NCBI RefSeq assembly: GCF_002482975.1
Contig: NZ_DLHA01000031.1
Location: forward strand, 138,247-184,247
Source: Flavobacterium sp. UBA7680
Lineage (GTDB): Bacteria; Bacteroidota; Bacteroidia; Flavobacteriales; Flavobacteriaceae
DNA: 46,001 nucleotides
Direction: 5' to 3'
The position numbers were made by a program, and so were the translations under genes. Position 1 is the stretch's first letter; every line of letters begins with the position of its first letter. Under the pieces are notes generated by a model that was given only the letters and a program-made list of their open reading frames with translations, searched no databases and was not told the DNA's origin. Shown one piece after another: positions 23,500 through 34,000 of the stretch.

Positions 23500-26400
23500 A
23501 TGCCCCAAAAATTACTTTTGTTTACCCGTTCTTTATTTAAAAAAATACTGTTTATATTTTTATTGTTCTCTTTAAAAATGTCGGCGCAGCTAACTGCTGT
23601 TTCAAGAATCTATACGGATTGGAACGGCTATTGGACTTCGAATTCGACTACTGGAGTTGGTAATCGTCCCGATAGAGAAAACAATTTATTAGCATTTTCA
23701 TGGAATGGGACTACCTATTCAACAGGAGTTAGTAATACGACTCTAGATTCTCACTCTGTAGTTTATAATGCTCAAAAATTTAGAGCTTTAAAAATTCAAT
23801 CTTTAGGCTCTACGACGGGATCTTATTTCTTGCAAGGTTCAATGATAGATGGATCTGCAAGTGGTGCAACTTTAGTTCCCGCTTTAGCCGGCTCAAGTGC
23901 TACAGGCGCTGAACTAGCGTCAAGATTAACCGATGGGACAAGTGGTTTGTCGCTTGGTACTGGTGTGGCTAATATAAAAGCAGGTACAGCAGAATTTAAA
24001 GTTGGTACTAATAACTTAAATGTTACAGGTGTTGGTGATGGAATTCCCGATTTAATTGTAACTCAGGTAGCAGATCCTGGCGGAACACCAGATACTTTTA
24101 AATTTATTGATGCCTCTGGAAATACAGTTGGAACGGAATTATCTATAAAATTTGATGCTGTTGCTGCTATCGGTACTTATAGTTTGGATTTATTTAAAAT
24201 GAACGGAACTTATGATTACACTCCAGCTGCAACAAGAAACATTAGAATGCTTGCAATTGAAACCGGTCAATTTGGAATAACATCTGCAAACGCAGCTCAG
24301 GTTGATCGTTTTGTAGTAACTTTTTCAGGTAGTTCAGATTGTGCTTTTATTGCTTTTAATACCAATTCATTAAAAATTGCAGAATTAAGTCTTATAAAAA
24401 CAGCTTCAATGCCATCATGTGGAAAAGCTGGTGATGTTATTAATTATAGTTTTAATGTAAAAAATACAGGAGAGGTTCCTATTAGTGATATTCTTGTGAC
24501 TGATCCAATGCCTGGAATCACTATTACAGGAAACCCAATTGCTAGTTTGGCCGCCGGAGCAACTGCTACATTAACCGGAACTTATACTATTACTAGTGCA
24601 GATGTGATTGCAGGAAGGGTTGTTAATTCTGCAAAAGTTACCGGAACGGACCCATCGTTAAATGTCGTTGAAGACATTTCGGGACATACCTACACAGATA
24701 ATATCTCAACATCGATAGATTTATTGTCACCGCCTACTATTGGTACAATAAGTGACGTTTCATGTGCTGCTACAGGAAGTGTTATTTTGAATAACTTACC
24801 TGCAACCGGAACTTGGACAATTGAAAGAAGCCCAGGATCTGTTACATATACTGGTACTGGAACGAGTACAACAATTTCCTCTCTCGCTGCCAATACATAT
24901 ACTTTTAGAGTAACTAATAGTACTGGCTGTAAATCACCATCCAGTCTTGGAGCAACAATTACAGATCAGTCTTCTACAACCTGGAATGGAACTGCTTGGT
25001 CAAATGGAACACCAACTGCAACAAAAAGAGCTGTTTTTACTGGAGTATTTACAATTTCGGCAGATTTAACTGCTTGTTCATGTACCATAAATAGTGGTGT
25101 TAATATGACAGTTCCATCAGGGCGAACTTTAACAATTACAAACGCATTAACGGTTAGTTCAGGCGCCTCCTTAACGTTTGATAACAACGCAAGTTTAGTT
25201 CAGACAACTAATGCAGTTAATAGCGGAAACATTACTTATATAAGAAGCACTACTCCTGTAAACCGTTACGATTATGTTTACTGGTCAGTACCCGTTACTG
25301 CAACACCGGGTATAACACTTCATGATGTATCTCCAACAACACTTGCAGATAAATATCAAAGTTTTAATTCGGCAACAAGTTCATGGGTAATTAGCTATAA
25401 CGGAACTTTGGTCATGACACCAGGACAGGGATATATTATAAGAGGTCCTCAAGGTAATGCAAGCCCTGCTGCTTTTCAGGCATCATTTACAGGAGTTCCA
25501 AACAATGGAAATATTACGGTTACTCCAGTCGCTACAAAGTGGAACTTAATCGGAAATCCATATCCATCAGCAATAGATGCTGATAAATTAATTAATGATG
25601 CTGGTGTTGGAGCATTGTATTTCTGGACACACAGTAACCAGCCTGACGAAAACACCAATGGAAATGCAACTTACAACTATGACCCGGATGATTATTCGGT
25701 ATATACCTTATCAGGAAGCACAGGTACATCAAATGGTCCGCCTGCAAGTGGAAAAATTGCAGCGGCTCAGGGGTTTTTCTTCAAAGCAAGTACGGGCAGT
25801 AATGTTGTTTTTACAAATAGTATGAGAATAGCAGGTAATAACAGCCAGTTCTTTAAAACTGCTCAGACTAATCTTGAAAAAAACCGTTTGTGGCTGAATA
25901 TCTCAAATGCAACAGGGCTATATAAACAAGCATTGATAGGTTACATTGAAGGAGCAACAAACAGCTGGGACCAGAATTATGACGCAGCCACTCTTAACGG
26001 AAGTGTCAATTTAGATTTTTACAGTTTAAATGATGCCAAAAAACTAACGATTCAAGGACGTGGACTTCCTTTTGAAGATACAGATTTAGTTCCGCTTGGA
26101 TATAGAACTGCCGTTGCAGGAGAATTCACAATTGCCATTGATCATACAGATGGATTATTGAATAATCAGGCAGTTTATCTTGAAGATAAAAAGGCAGGAG
26201 TTATTTACGACCTAAAAGCAGGAAACTATAAATTCAACACAGAAATAGGAACATTTACAGATCGTTTCGTACTTCGTTATACGAATAAAACATTAGGAAC
26301 CGGAGATTTCGAAAATGTAAAAGACGGACTTTTAGTTTCTGTAAAAGACAAAGTAATCAAAGTCACTTCATCAAAAGAAAACATAAAAGAGGTTTCAGTT

Positions 26401-26553
26401 TTTGATATTACCGGAAAACTTTTATACAATAAAAAGAAAGTTGGAACTACAGAATTATCAATCTCAAATCTGCAGGCTGCTAATCAAGTTTTACTGGTAA
26501 AAGTGACACTTGAAAACAAAGCTGAAGTAACAAGAAAGATTATTTTTAAATAA
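23500..26553 (+). CDS. Protein C: T9SS-secreted protein with DUF11-like domain
   Basis: 1017 residues. The N-terminus KLLLFTRSLF matches that of protein A (KLLLFVRSLF) and leads into a signal peptide ending at about 31 (KMSAQ). Residues about 32-290 form an N-terminal domain I do not recognise. Residues about 295-382 form a DUF11/DUF7507-like beta-sandwich (DVINYSFNVKNTGEVPISDI), a spacer type common in surface proteins. From about 495 (W-N-G-T-A-W) comes the shared module, with TFDNNASLVQT near 560, ending in the type C T9SS signal (NKAEVTRKIIFK). The last part and terminator closely match gene A. Probably an exported surface protein; no catalytic motif is evident. Confidence 0.9.
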   Translation: MPQKLLLFTRSLFKKILFIFLLFSLKMSAQLTAVSRIYTDWNGYWTSNSTTGVGNRPDRENNLLAFSWNGTTYSTGVSNTTLDSHSVVYNAQKFRALKIQSLGSTTGSYFLQGSMIDGSASGATLVPALAGSSATGAELASRLTDGTSGLSLGTGVANIKAGTAEFKVGTNNLNVTGVGDGIPDLIVTQVADPGGTPDTFKFIDASGNTVGTELSIKFDAVAAIGTYSLDLFKMNGTYDYTPAATRNIRMLAIETGQFGITSANAAQVDRFVVTFSGSSDCAFIAFNTNSLKIAELSLIKTASMPSCGKAGDVINYSFNVKNTGEVPISDILVTDPMPGITITGNPIASLAAGATATLTGTYTITSADVIAGRVVNSAKVTGTDPSLNVVEDISGHTYTDNISTSIDLLSPPTIGTISDVSCAATGSVILNNLPATGTWTIERSPGSVTYTGTGTSTTISSLAANTYTFRVTNSTGCKSPSSLGATITDQSSTTWNGTAWSNGTPTATKRAVFTGVFTISADLTACSCTINSGVNMTVPSGRTLTITNALTVSSGASLTFDNNASLVQTTNAVNSGNITYIRSTTPVNRYDYVYWSVPVTATPGITLHDVSPTTLADKYQSFNSATSSWVISYNGTLVMTPGQGYIIRGPQGNASPAAFQASFTGVPNNGNITVTPVATKWNLIGNPYPSAIDADKLINDAGVGALYFWTHSNQPDENTNGNATYNYDPDDYSVYTLSGSTGTSNGPPASGKIAAAQGFFFKASTGSNVVFTNSMRIAGNNSQFFKTAQTNLEKNRLWLNISNATGLYKQALIGYIEGATNSWDQNYDAATLNGSVNLDFYSLNDAKKLTIQGRGLPFEDTDLVPLGYRTAVAGEFTIAIDHTDGLLNNQAVYLEDKKAGVIYDLKAGNYKFNTEIGTFTDRFVLRYTNKTLGTGDFENVKDGLLVSVKDKVIKVTSSKENIKEVSVFDITGKLLYNKKKVGTTELSISNLQAANQVLLVKVTLENKAEVTRKIIFK

Positions 26554-26606
26554 AATAAACTTCTTCTAATAAAAAAATCCATTCCACAACGGAATGGATT
26601 TTTTGT
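25170..26606 (+). repeat. Shared 3' module with terminator, copy in gene C
   Basis: Homologous to the A and B copies. The C-terminal residues, and the stretch CTTCTTCTAATAAAAAAATC after the stop, are the same as in gene A. Confidence 0.85.
26572..26606 (+). terminator. Terminator after gene C
   Basis: AAAAATCCATTCC and GGAATGGATTTTT pair around a 5-base loop, followed by T. The arms equal those of the terminator of gene A. Confidence 0.9.
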
Positions 26607-26712
26607 TTTTAAAATAAATGAAAAATCACTAAAAGTGGGTATTGTATTATTTTGTAAAGTCGTTTAATTTCGGTTAATTCTTACAAATTATATTAACCGA
26701 TTATTTACGATT

Positions 26713-29700
26713 TTGATAAAACATATACTGTTCTTTATTTTTTTGCCTTTCACAAACATCCTTATTGCTCAACAAGGAAAAGTAGATAATACTTTTAATA
26801 CAATCGACGACGGTTCAAAAGGAGATGGATTTAATGCAACTGTCCGAACTCTATTTTTGCAGCCAGATAATAACCTAATTGTTGGGGGTGATTATACAAG
26901 TCTACACGGAATTCCTTCTTCATACTTAACCCGCTTAAGACCTGACGGAACAATAGATGAAAGTTTTGATACAGAAGCTGGTTTTAATGGTAAAGTTTAT
27001 TCTTCTAATGTTCAGCCCGATGGTAAAATACTTGCCGGAGGAAATTTCTCAGCTTATAATGGAAGAAGTGCGGGAGGACTTGTTCGTCTTAATAGTGATG
27101 GTTCATATGATTCATCTTTTAGCACAGTGGTTGCAGCTAGTTCAGGAGCAGGAATTATTCATGATATAGATGTGCAACCCGATGGAAAAATTATAATTGT
27201 GGGCACTTTTACAAAATATGGTAATACAGCAGTAAACAGAATTGCACGACTGCTGCCAAACGGCTCAATTGATAATTCATTTAAAATTGGCATAGGATCC
27301 GCTCTACAAATTTCAAAAGTTCGGGTTTTGCCTAATGATAAAATTTTAGTTGTAGGCAATTTTACATCCTTTAATGAAGTCGCTTCTAATCGAATCATCA
27401 TGTTAAATTCGGATGGAAGTATTGATCGAGATTTTAATATCGGAACTGGTTTTGACAATAATGTAAATGCCGTAGAAGTTCAGTCCGATGGCAAGATACT
27501 CTTAGGAGGAAGTTTTACATCATATAATGAAATTACCGCCAATAGAATTGTACGTCTAAATGAGGATGGTACTCGTGATTTCAGTTTTCTTGGATCCGGA
27601 TTTAGTAATGGTGTTGTGCAAATTATTAAAATAGATAACGCAAGTAACATCATGGTAGGTGGATCTTTTAATGGTCGCTATAATGGAGTAACGGCTAATT
27701 ATATTGCTTTTTTAAACTCAGATGGAACTATAAAACCCGATTTTGATATGGGCACAGGGCCAGCATCTACTGTTTGGACCCTCGTAAATGACTCAGAAGG
27801 ATCATGGTTTATTGGAGGAACATTTTCTGTTTTTGATGGACAAAATCAGGGAAGATTGGCAAAAGTTAATTTTGAAGGAGAGCAGGATACGGGTTATTTA
27901 GCGTCTGGAATTGGTTTTGATAATTCTGTTTTTAAAATAATTCCGTTAGAGAATCAAAAAACAATAGTACTGGGAAACTTTACGAAATTTAATAATAATC
28001 CCGCTTTTAGAATTGCAAGACTCTTAGAAGACGGATCTTTTGATCCCAACTTTAATACAGGACAAGCCGGAGCAGATAAGTTAATAAAAACAGCTGTTCT
28101 TCAATCAGATGGTAAAATAATTTTGGGTGGAAATTTTACGAAGTATAATAACCAGTCTTATAATAGGATTGTAAGGATTTTTCCAGACGGATCGATAGAT
28201 AATACATTCAATATAGGTTCAGGATTCAATAGTCAAATTTATGCTATGGCATTGCAATCCGATAATAAAATTATTGTAGCAGGAAATTTCGAACGCTACA
28301 ACGGCAATTCTTCAATAATTAGAATTGTAAGATTGTTCTCTGATGGTTCACATGATTCAACTTTTAATGCAGGTCTTGGTGCCAATGACGAAATAGAAGA
28401 TATTTTGATACAGCCCGACGGAAAGATTTTAGTTGGAGGAAGATTTATAAAATTTAATGATCAGCCATATCAGCATTTAATTAGATTAAACATAGACGGA
28501 AGTATTGATAACAGTTTTAATATTGGAGATGGTTTTGATAAGAATGTCTACTCAATAGCATTACAATCAGATGGAAAAATAATTGTTGGAGGTTCTTTTT
28601 TAACATATAATAAAAGTTCGCAAAAACGTATTCTTCGTCTTAATCCTAACGGAAGTTTAGACACTAGTTTTAATTCTGGAATAGGTTTTAACAAAGGAGA
28701 TGTTCGTGCAATTTTGGTACAGCGAGATGATCGTCTTTTAGTTGGTGGAACCTTTTCAGGAACTTATAAAAATTATCCTTCTTTAAGATTAATAAGATTG
28801 CTAAAAACAGGAGATTTTGACAACACCTTCAATACATCGGTCAATAATAAAATTTTTGTATTAAGTATTACATCTGATTTTAGACTTTTAATTGGAGGAA
28901 ATTTTAATTCTGTTTCAGGATTTTCCAAGCATAGAATTTGTCGGTTAAAACTTTGTCTCGAATCAACAATTTGGGATGGCCGTTCTTGGTCAAACGGTTA
29001 TCCATCTGGAGGGAAAGAAGTGTTTTTTAAAGAAGATTTTCCGAATTTAAATTCGTCGAATGTTTGCAGCTGCAGCATTGAAGCAGGGAAAAAAGTTACA
29101 CTTTTAAATGGAAATAATTTAGGAATTGAATTTTCATATTCAGGATCAGGAATATTAGTTTTAGAAGATTCAGCCAGTTTATACCAATCAGATGATGATA
29201 TGGTAAACTCTGGAATTATTCAGATGAAAAGAAAAACAAATCCTGTTTTAAAATTTGATTATACCTATTGGTCTTCTCCAGTCAATAATCAAAAACTAAT
29301 TGATCTTTCACCTCATACATTATTTGATAAATACCAGTCATACAATTCTGCGTTGCCAGGTTGGAAAATTGAAGAGTCATCCAGTTATATGTCTTTAGGA
29401 AAAGGATATATAATAAGATCTCCTCAGGAATTTTCTCAATTTGAACGATCAGTATACGAAGGAACTTTTATTGGTGTTCCAAATAATGGAAAGGTTGAAG
29501 TTGATTTACAAGAAAATAATAGGTTTTACTTAATTGGGAACCCATACCCATCAGCCATTGATGGTGATAGTTTTTTGAGCAAAAATGAATTTAAAACCAA
29601 AGGCGCACTTTACTTCTGGACACATAATACATCAATAACAAATTTAGAATATACATCAGATGATTACGCCGTTTATAACTTAGTTGGCGGAGTAGGTACA

Positions 29701-30552
29701 AAAGCGATTTCCAACGGTATTAATGAAACAATTCCCGATGGTAAAATCGCTTCCGGACAAGGATTTTTTGTTAAAAGTAATCAGCTAGGGTTTTTGGAAT
29801 TCAATAATAGTATGCGAATTTCCGGAACAAATAATAAGTTTTTTAAGCCTGCAAAAAAAGAAACTAGTAAAGAAGTAACTAAACATAGATTGTGGCTGAA
29901 TCTTAAAAATGATAGTGGTGCATTTAAACAGATTTTAATTGGATACCTGCCAGGCGCAACAAACTCTTATGATCTAAATTATGATGCGGAAACCTTAAAC
30001 GGAAATCAGTTTGTAGATTTTTACAGCATTAGTGAAAGTAAAAAACTAACGATTCAGGGAAGAGCTTTACCTTTTCAGGATTCTGATGAAATTATTTTAG
30101 GATATAAAACGGTCATCGCTGATAATTTTACAATCGCGATAGATCATTCTGATGGTAATTTGTCTGGTCAGGCAATTTATTTAGAAGATAAACTAAAGAA
30201 CAGCATTACTAATGTTACCCTAAAAGATTACACTTTTCATAGCGAAATAGGAGCTTTTACAGACAGATTTATACTTCATTTTACAGATAAAAATTTAAGT
30301 GTTGTTGATTTCCGGAATACTAAAAATGAAATTTTGGTTTCATCAAAAGATAAAATAATCAATATAAAATCGAAAAATCAAAAACTGAAAAATGTTCTGC
30401 TTTATGATATTACGGGAAAATTACTTTTCGAAAAAAGAAATTTAGACGACTTTGAATTGGTAATATCAAATTTAAGAATTGTTCATCAAATTATGTTAGT
30501 GAAAGTAATTTTAGAAGATGATTTTTCTAAAACAAAAAAGATAATTTTCTAA
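26713..30552 (+). CDS. Protein D: T9SS-secreted delta-60 repeat (beta-propeller-like) protein
   Basis: 1279 residues starting at TTG, the only start that gives a complete signal peptide (MIKHILFFIFLPFTNILIAQ). Residues about 37-750 are 14 delta-60-type repeats of about 51 residues, with the pattern QPDGKILVGGxF, then R-L-x-x-DGSID-x-S-F-N. Repeats 6 and 7 are the most degenerate. Such repeats are expected to fold as beta-propeller blades. From about 755 (W-D-G-R-S-W) comes a more diverged version of the shared module, with YTYWSSPV and DLSPHTLFDKYQS, ending in a type C T9SS signal. It is likely extracellular and binding or structural; no catalytic residues can be named. The gap to gene C is 160 bp with a terminator. 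Confidence 0.9.
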   Translation: MIKHILFFIFLPFTNILIAQQGKVDNTFNTIDDGSKGDGFNATVRTLFLQPDNNLIVGGDYTSLHGIPSSYLTRLRPDGTIDESFDTEAGFNGKVYSSNVQPDGKILAGGNFSAYNGRSAGGLVRLNSDGSYDSSFSTVVAASSGAGIIHDIDVQPDGKIIIVGTFTKYGNTAVNRIARLLPNGSIDNSFKIGIGSALQISKVRVLPNDKILVVGNFTSFNEVASNRIIMLNSDGSIDRDFNIGTGFDNNVNAVEVQSDGKILLGGSFTSYNEITANRIVRLNEDGTRDFSFLGSGFSNGVVQIIKIDNASNIMVGGSFNGRYNGVTANYIAFLNSDGTIKPDFDMGTGPASTVWTLVNDSEGSWFIGGTFSVFDGQNQGRLAKVNFEGEQDTGYLASGIGFDNSVFKIIPLENQKTIVLGNFTKFNNNPAFRIARLLEDGSFDPNFNTGQAGADKLIKTAVLQSDGKIILGGNFTKYNNQSYNRIVRIFPDGSIDNTFNIGSGFNSQIYAMALQSDNKIIVAGNFERYNGNSSIIRIVRLFSDGSHDSTFNAGLGANDEIEDILIQPDGKILVGGRFIKFNDQPYQHLIRLNIDGSIDNSFNIGDGFDKNVYSIALQSDGKIIVGGSFLTYNKSSQKRILRLNPNGSLDTSFNSGIGFNKGDVRAILVQRDDRLLVGGTFSGTYKNYPSLRLIRLLKTGDFDNTFNTSVNNKIFVLSITSDFRLLIGGNFNSVSGFSKHRICRLKLCLESTIWDGRSWSNGYPSGGKEVFFKEDFPNLNSSNVCSCSIEAGKKVTLLNGNNLGIEFSYSGSGILVLEDSASLYQSDDDMVNSGIIQMKRKTNPVLKFDYTYWSSPVNNQKLIDLSPHTLFDKYQSYNSALPGWKIEESSSYMSLGKGYIIRSPQEFSQFERSVYEGTFIGVPNNGKVEVDLQENNRFYLIGNPYPSAIDGDSFLSKNEFKTKGALYFWTHNTSITNLEYTSDDYAVYNLVGGVGTKAISNGINETIPDGKIASGQGFFVKSNQLGFLEFNNSMRISGTNNKFFKPAKKETSKEVTKHRLWLNLKNDSGAFKQILIGYLPGATNSYDLNYDAETLNGNQFVDFYSISESKKLTIQGRALPFQDSDEIILGYKTVIADNFTIAIDHSDGNLSGQAIYLEDKLKNSITNVTLKDYTFHSEIGAFTDRFILHFTDKNLSVVDFRNTKNEILVSSKDKIINIKSKNQKLKNVLLYDITGKLLFEKRNLDDFELVISNLRIVHQIMLVKVILEDDFSKTKKIIF
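26820..28955 (+). repeat. 14 delta-60 type repeats in gene D
   Basis: Protein-level repeats of about 51 residues (about 153 bp) based on QPDGKILVGG and LNxDGSIDxSFNxGxGF. They are diverged at DNA level, unlike the repeats of genes B and E, so this array is older or under different selection. Confidence 0.85.
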
Positions 30553-30576
30553 AATAGAATTTTCATCAATGTAGTC

Positions 30577-30612
30577 AATCCGCCAACATATATAGGTAAG
30601 GCGGTTTTTTGT
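30577..30612 (+). terminator. Terminator after gene D
   Basis: CCGCC (30580-30584) pairs with GGCGG (30600-30604), with a TATATA-containing loop and then six T. Confidence 0.75.
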
Positions 30613-31037
30613 TTTTAAATAGCTTTTGTAAATGTAAAAATCATTTAATCAGTGTTTTATAGTAATTAACACAACTTACACAATTTTTAAATTATCAGGT
30701 TAAAAGTGTTAAATCTACAATATTTAACATCTTACCTCTTTATCTTATGTAAAAAAAATCGTACCTTGTTGTAATAGTCATTCGACGAACATAACATAAA
30801 AGCCGTTAATATACATTTTCAAATCCCCTTAAACAAAATGTAACTTATTTTTTATCTGCCAAATACTATTTAATGCTTGTTTAAATACTACAAAAAGCAA
30901 CATTTACTAATATTCTTTGCTTTTGGTTTCAAATCATTTTTTGAAGTCAATGTTATTTTTTGAGGTATTTAGAAATTAAACTAAGCCAGACTTTCTGCTG
31001 CTGGTGAATCTTTTTCTGTTAATTAAAAAATAGTGCG
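30613..31037. other. Intergenic region upstream of gene E
   Basis: 425 bp of AT-rich DNA with no supported coding frame. TATTCTTTG (about 30910) and TACCTTG (about 30762) resemble but do not match TAnnTTTG. No repeat or strong hairpin is seen; it presumably holds the gene E promoter and leader. Confidence 0.35.
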
Positions 31038-34000
31038 ATGAAAAAAAAATTACCAATCTTCCTAATCTTACCTCAATTTTTTATTCGTTGTTTTTCTTTA
31101 TGCAATGAATGCCAAGAGAACTTTTTATCAAAAAAAATTAAGCTCTCGCTCTTATTTTCATTTTTTTGTTTTTCCTTATGGGCACAGCCCCCACATACAT
31201 TAACAGCTAATGGAACTATAGTAGTTCCCGCTGGTGTTACGTTAATGGATGTTCAGGCTTGGGGCGGAGGCGGTGCCGGTGGTGGCGCAGGCGGCTCAGG
31301 TTTACTTGAAGGACGAAGCGGAAGTGGAGGTGGAGGTGGTGCCTACGCAAGAAGCAATATCACTGTGGTTGCCAGTAATACTTTAAATGTTGTAGTTGCC
31401 GGTACAGTAGCAGGAACAGTAAATAATGGTGCTGCAGGCGGGCATTCAACTATTACCGGTTTTGAAGGCATTATCTATGCTGCAGGTGGAGCAGGAGGTT
31501 TGGCTAACAATGCAGGTGGTGCGCCTGCCGGAGGTGCTGGCGGATCTACAGCAGCTTCTTTTGGTACTACAAAAGCTGCTGGTGAAGCGGGAGGTGCTGG
31601 AGGAAATGTTTTAGCTGCACTTTTATTAAGTTCCGGAAAAGGAGGAAATGGAGCAAGTCCGGGAGGAGGACTTGGAGGAGCATCAGTGCCAAGTTTAGTT
31701 CTTGGAACTGCAGTAGGAAACCCGGGTACTGCCCCTGGAGGAGGAGGAAGTGGTTCAATGAGCTCTGCTCTTGCCGCCGCTCAGCCCGGAGGATCAGGAG
31801 CACATGGTCAGGTTATAGTAACCTATACTTGCCCTACTTATAGTATTACAGGAATTTCAGCAGTAAATGTTTGCAGTAATCTTGGAACTACTTCAGTTGT
31901 AACACTGACATCATCTGCTGCATCTTTACCAACAGGAACTTATACCGTGACATACAGTCGAAGCCTTCCAAATGCGACAGGACTTACAGCAACAATGACT
32001 GTAACTACTGCCGGAACAGGAACATTTACAGCAGTAGGTTTAAATACCGTTGGAACAAGTAATATTACCGTTACTAATTTAACATCCGGAGTTTGTTCTT
32101 CAAATATATCTGCTTCTAACGTTACAACAGTTACAATTTTTGCTCCTTCGGCTGGTGGAACAGTTGCAGGCGGAACAACAATTTGCGCTGGGGCAACAAG
32201 TGCTGCCTTATCTTTAACAGGAGAAACTGGTACAATTCAAAAATGGCAATATTCTATAGCTCCATTTTCAACTTGGACTGATATTGCGAATACGACAAAT
32301 ACTTATACTTCTGGTCCGCTTAGTGAAACAACTCAATTTAGAGCTGTTGTTCAAAATGGAGTTTGTACAGCTGCAAATTCTATAGCAACAACAGTAACAG
32401 TTAATCCTTTACCACAAGGGACTTTATCAGCAAATGGTCCTTTTTGTGTAACAGGTTCCGGGTTTTTAACTTTTACGGCTACAGCAGGAGCTGGTCCATA
32501 TACAGTTGTTTACAAAGAAAATGGCGGAGCAGACCGCACCGCAAGCGGAGTTGTAAGTGGAACACCTTTTGCTACTTTTACAACGCCTGTTACTGCTACA
32601 ACAACTTATACTTTAGTTTCAGTAACCGGAGCAAATACTTGTTTTAGAAGTTCTGGTTTTACAGGAAACACAGCTACAATAACTATCAATCCATTACCAC
32701 AGGGAAACTTAATCGCAAATGGCCCATTTTGTGCAACAGGTTCCGGGTTTTTAACTTTTACTGCAACAGCAGGTACGGGCCCGTATACAGTAGTTTATAA
32801 AGAAAACGGCGGAGCAGACCGCACCGCTAGCGGAGTTGTCAGCGGAACGCCTTTTGCCGCTTTTACTCCCACAGTTACAGCTACGACAACGTATACTTTA
32901 ATTTCAGTTACAGGATCAAATACCTGTATTAGAAGTTCTGGTTTTACAACAGGTTCAGCAACAATAACGGTTAATCCATTACCGCAGGGAAGTTTGACGG
33001 CGAATGGCCCGTTTTGTGAAACGGGTGCAGGACAGTTAACTTTTACAGCGACATCAGGAGCAGGCCCATATACAATAGTTTATAAAGAAAATGGAGGGGC
33101 AGACCGTACCGCAACAGGAGTAGTGAGCGGAACACCTTTTGCCACTTTTACAACCCCAGTTATCACAACGACAACTTATACATTAGTTTCAGTTACTGAT
33201 GCAAATACCTGTATTAGAAGTTCTGGTTTTACCCAAAATTCAGCAGCAATAACTGTTAACCCATTACCACAGGGAAGTTTAACTGCAAATGGTCCGTTTT
33301 GTGAAACTGGCGCAGGACAGTTAACATTTACAGCAACAGCAGGAACAGGTCCATATACAGTTGTTTACAAGGAAAATGGAGGAATAGACCGTACTGCAAC
33401 AGGAGTTGTGAGTGGAACACCTTTTGCCACTTTTACAACGCCTGTTACTGCTACAACAACTTATACTTTGGTTTCAGTAACCGGAGCAAATACCTGTATT
33501 AGAAGTTCTGGTTTTACAACAGGTTCAGCTACAATAACTGTCAATCCATTACCACAGGGAAGTTTGACAGCAAACGGCCCATTTTGTGCAACTGGTTCCG
33601 GACTGTTAACTTTTACAGCTACAGCGGGAACAGGTCCATATACAATTGTTTACAAAGAAAACGGCGGAGCAAATCAAACAGCATCAGGAGTTGTAAGCGG
33701 AACTCCATTCGCCACTTTTACAACTCCCGTTATAGCAACGACAACTTATACATTAGTTTCAGTAACCGGATCAAATACCTGCATTAGAAGTTCTGGTTTT
33801 ACAACAGGTTCAGCCACAATAACGGTTAATCCATTACCACAGGGAAGTTTAACAGCAAATGGTCCATTTTGTGTAACAGGTTCCGGACAGTTAACTTTTA
33901 CAGCTACGGCAGGAACTGGTCCATATACAATTGTCTACAAAGAAAATGGAGGAGCTGATCAAACTGCAGCAGGAGTTGTAAGCGGAACACCATTCGCTAC

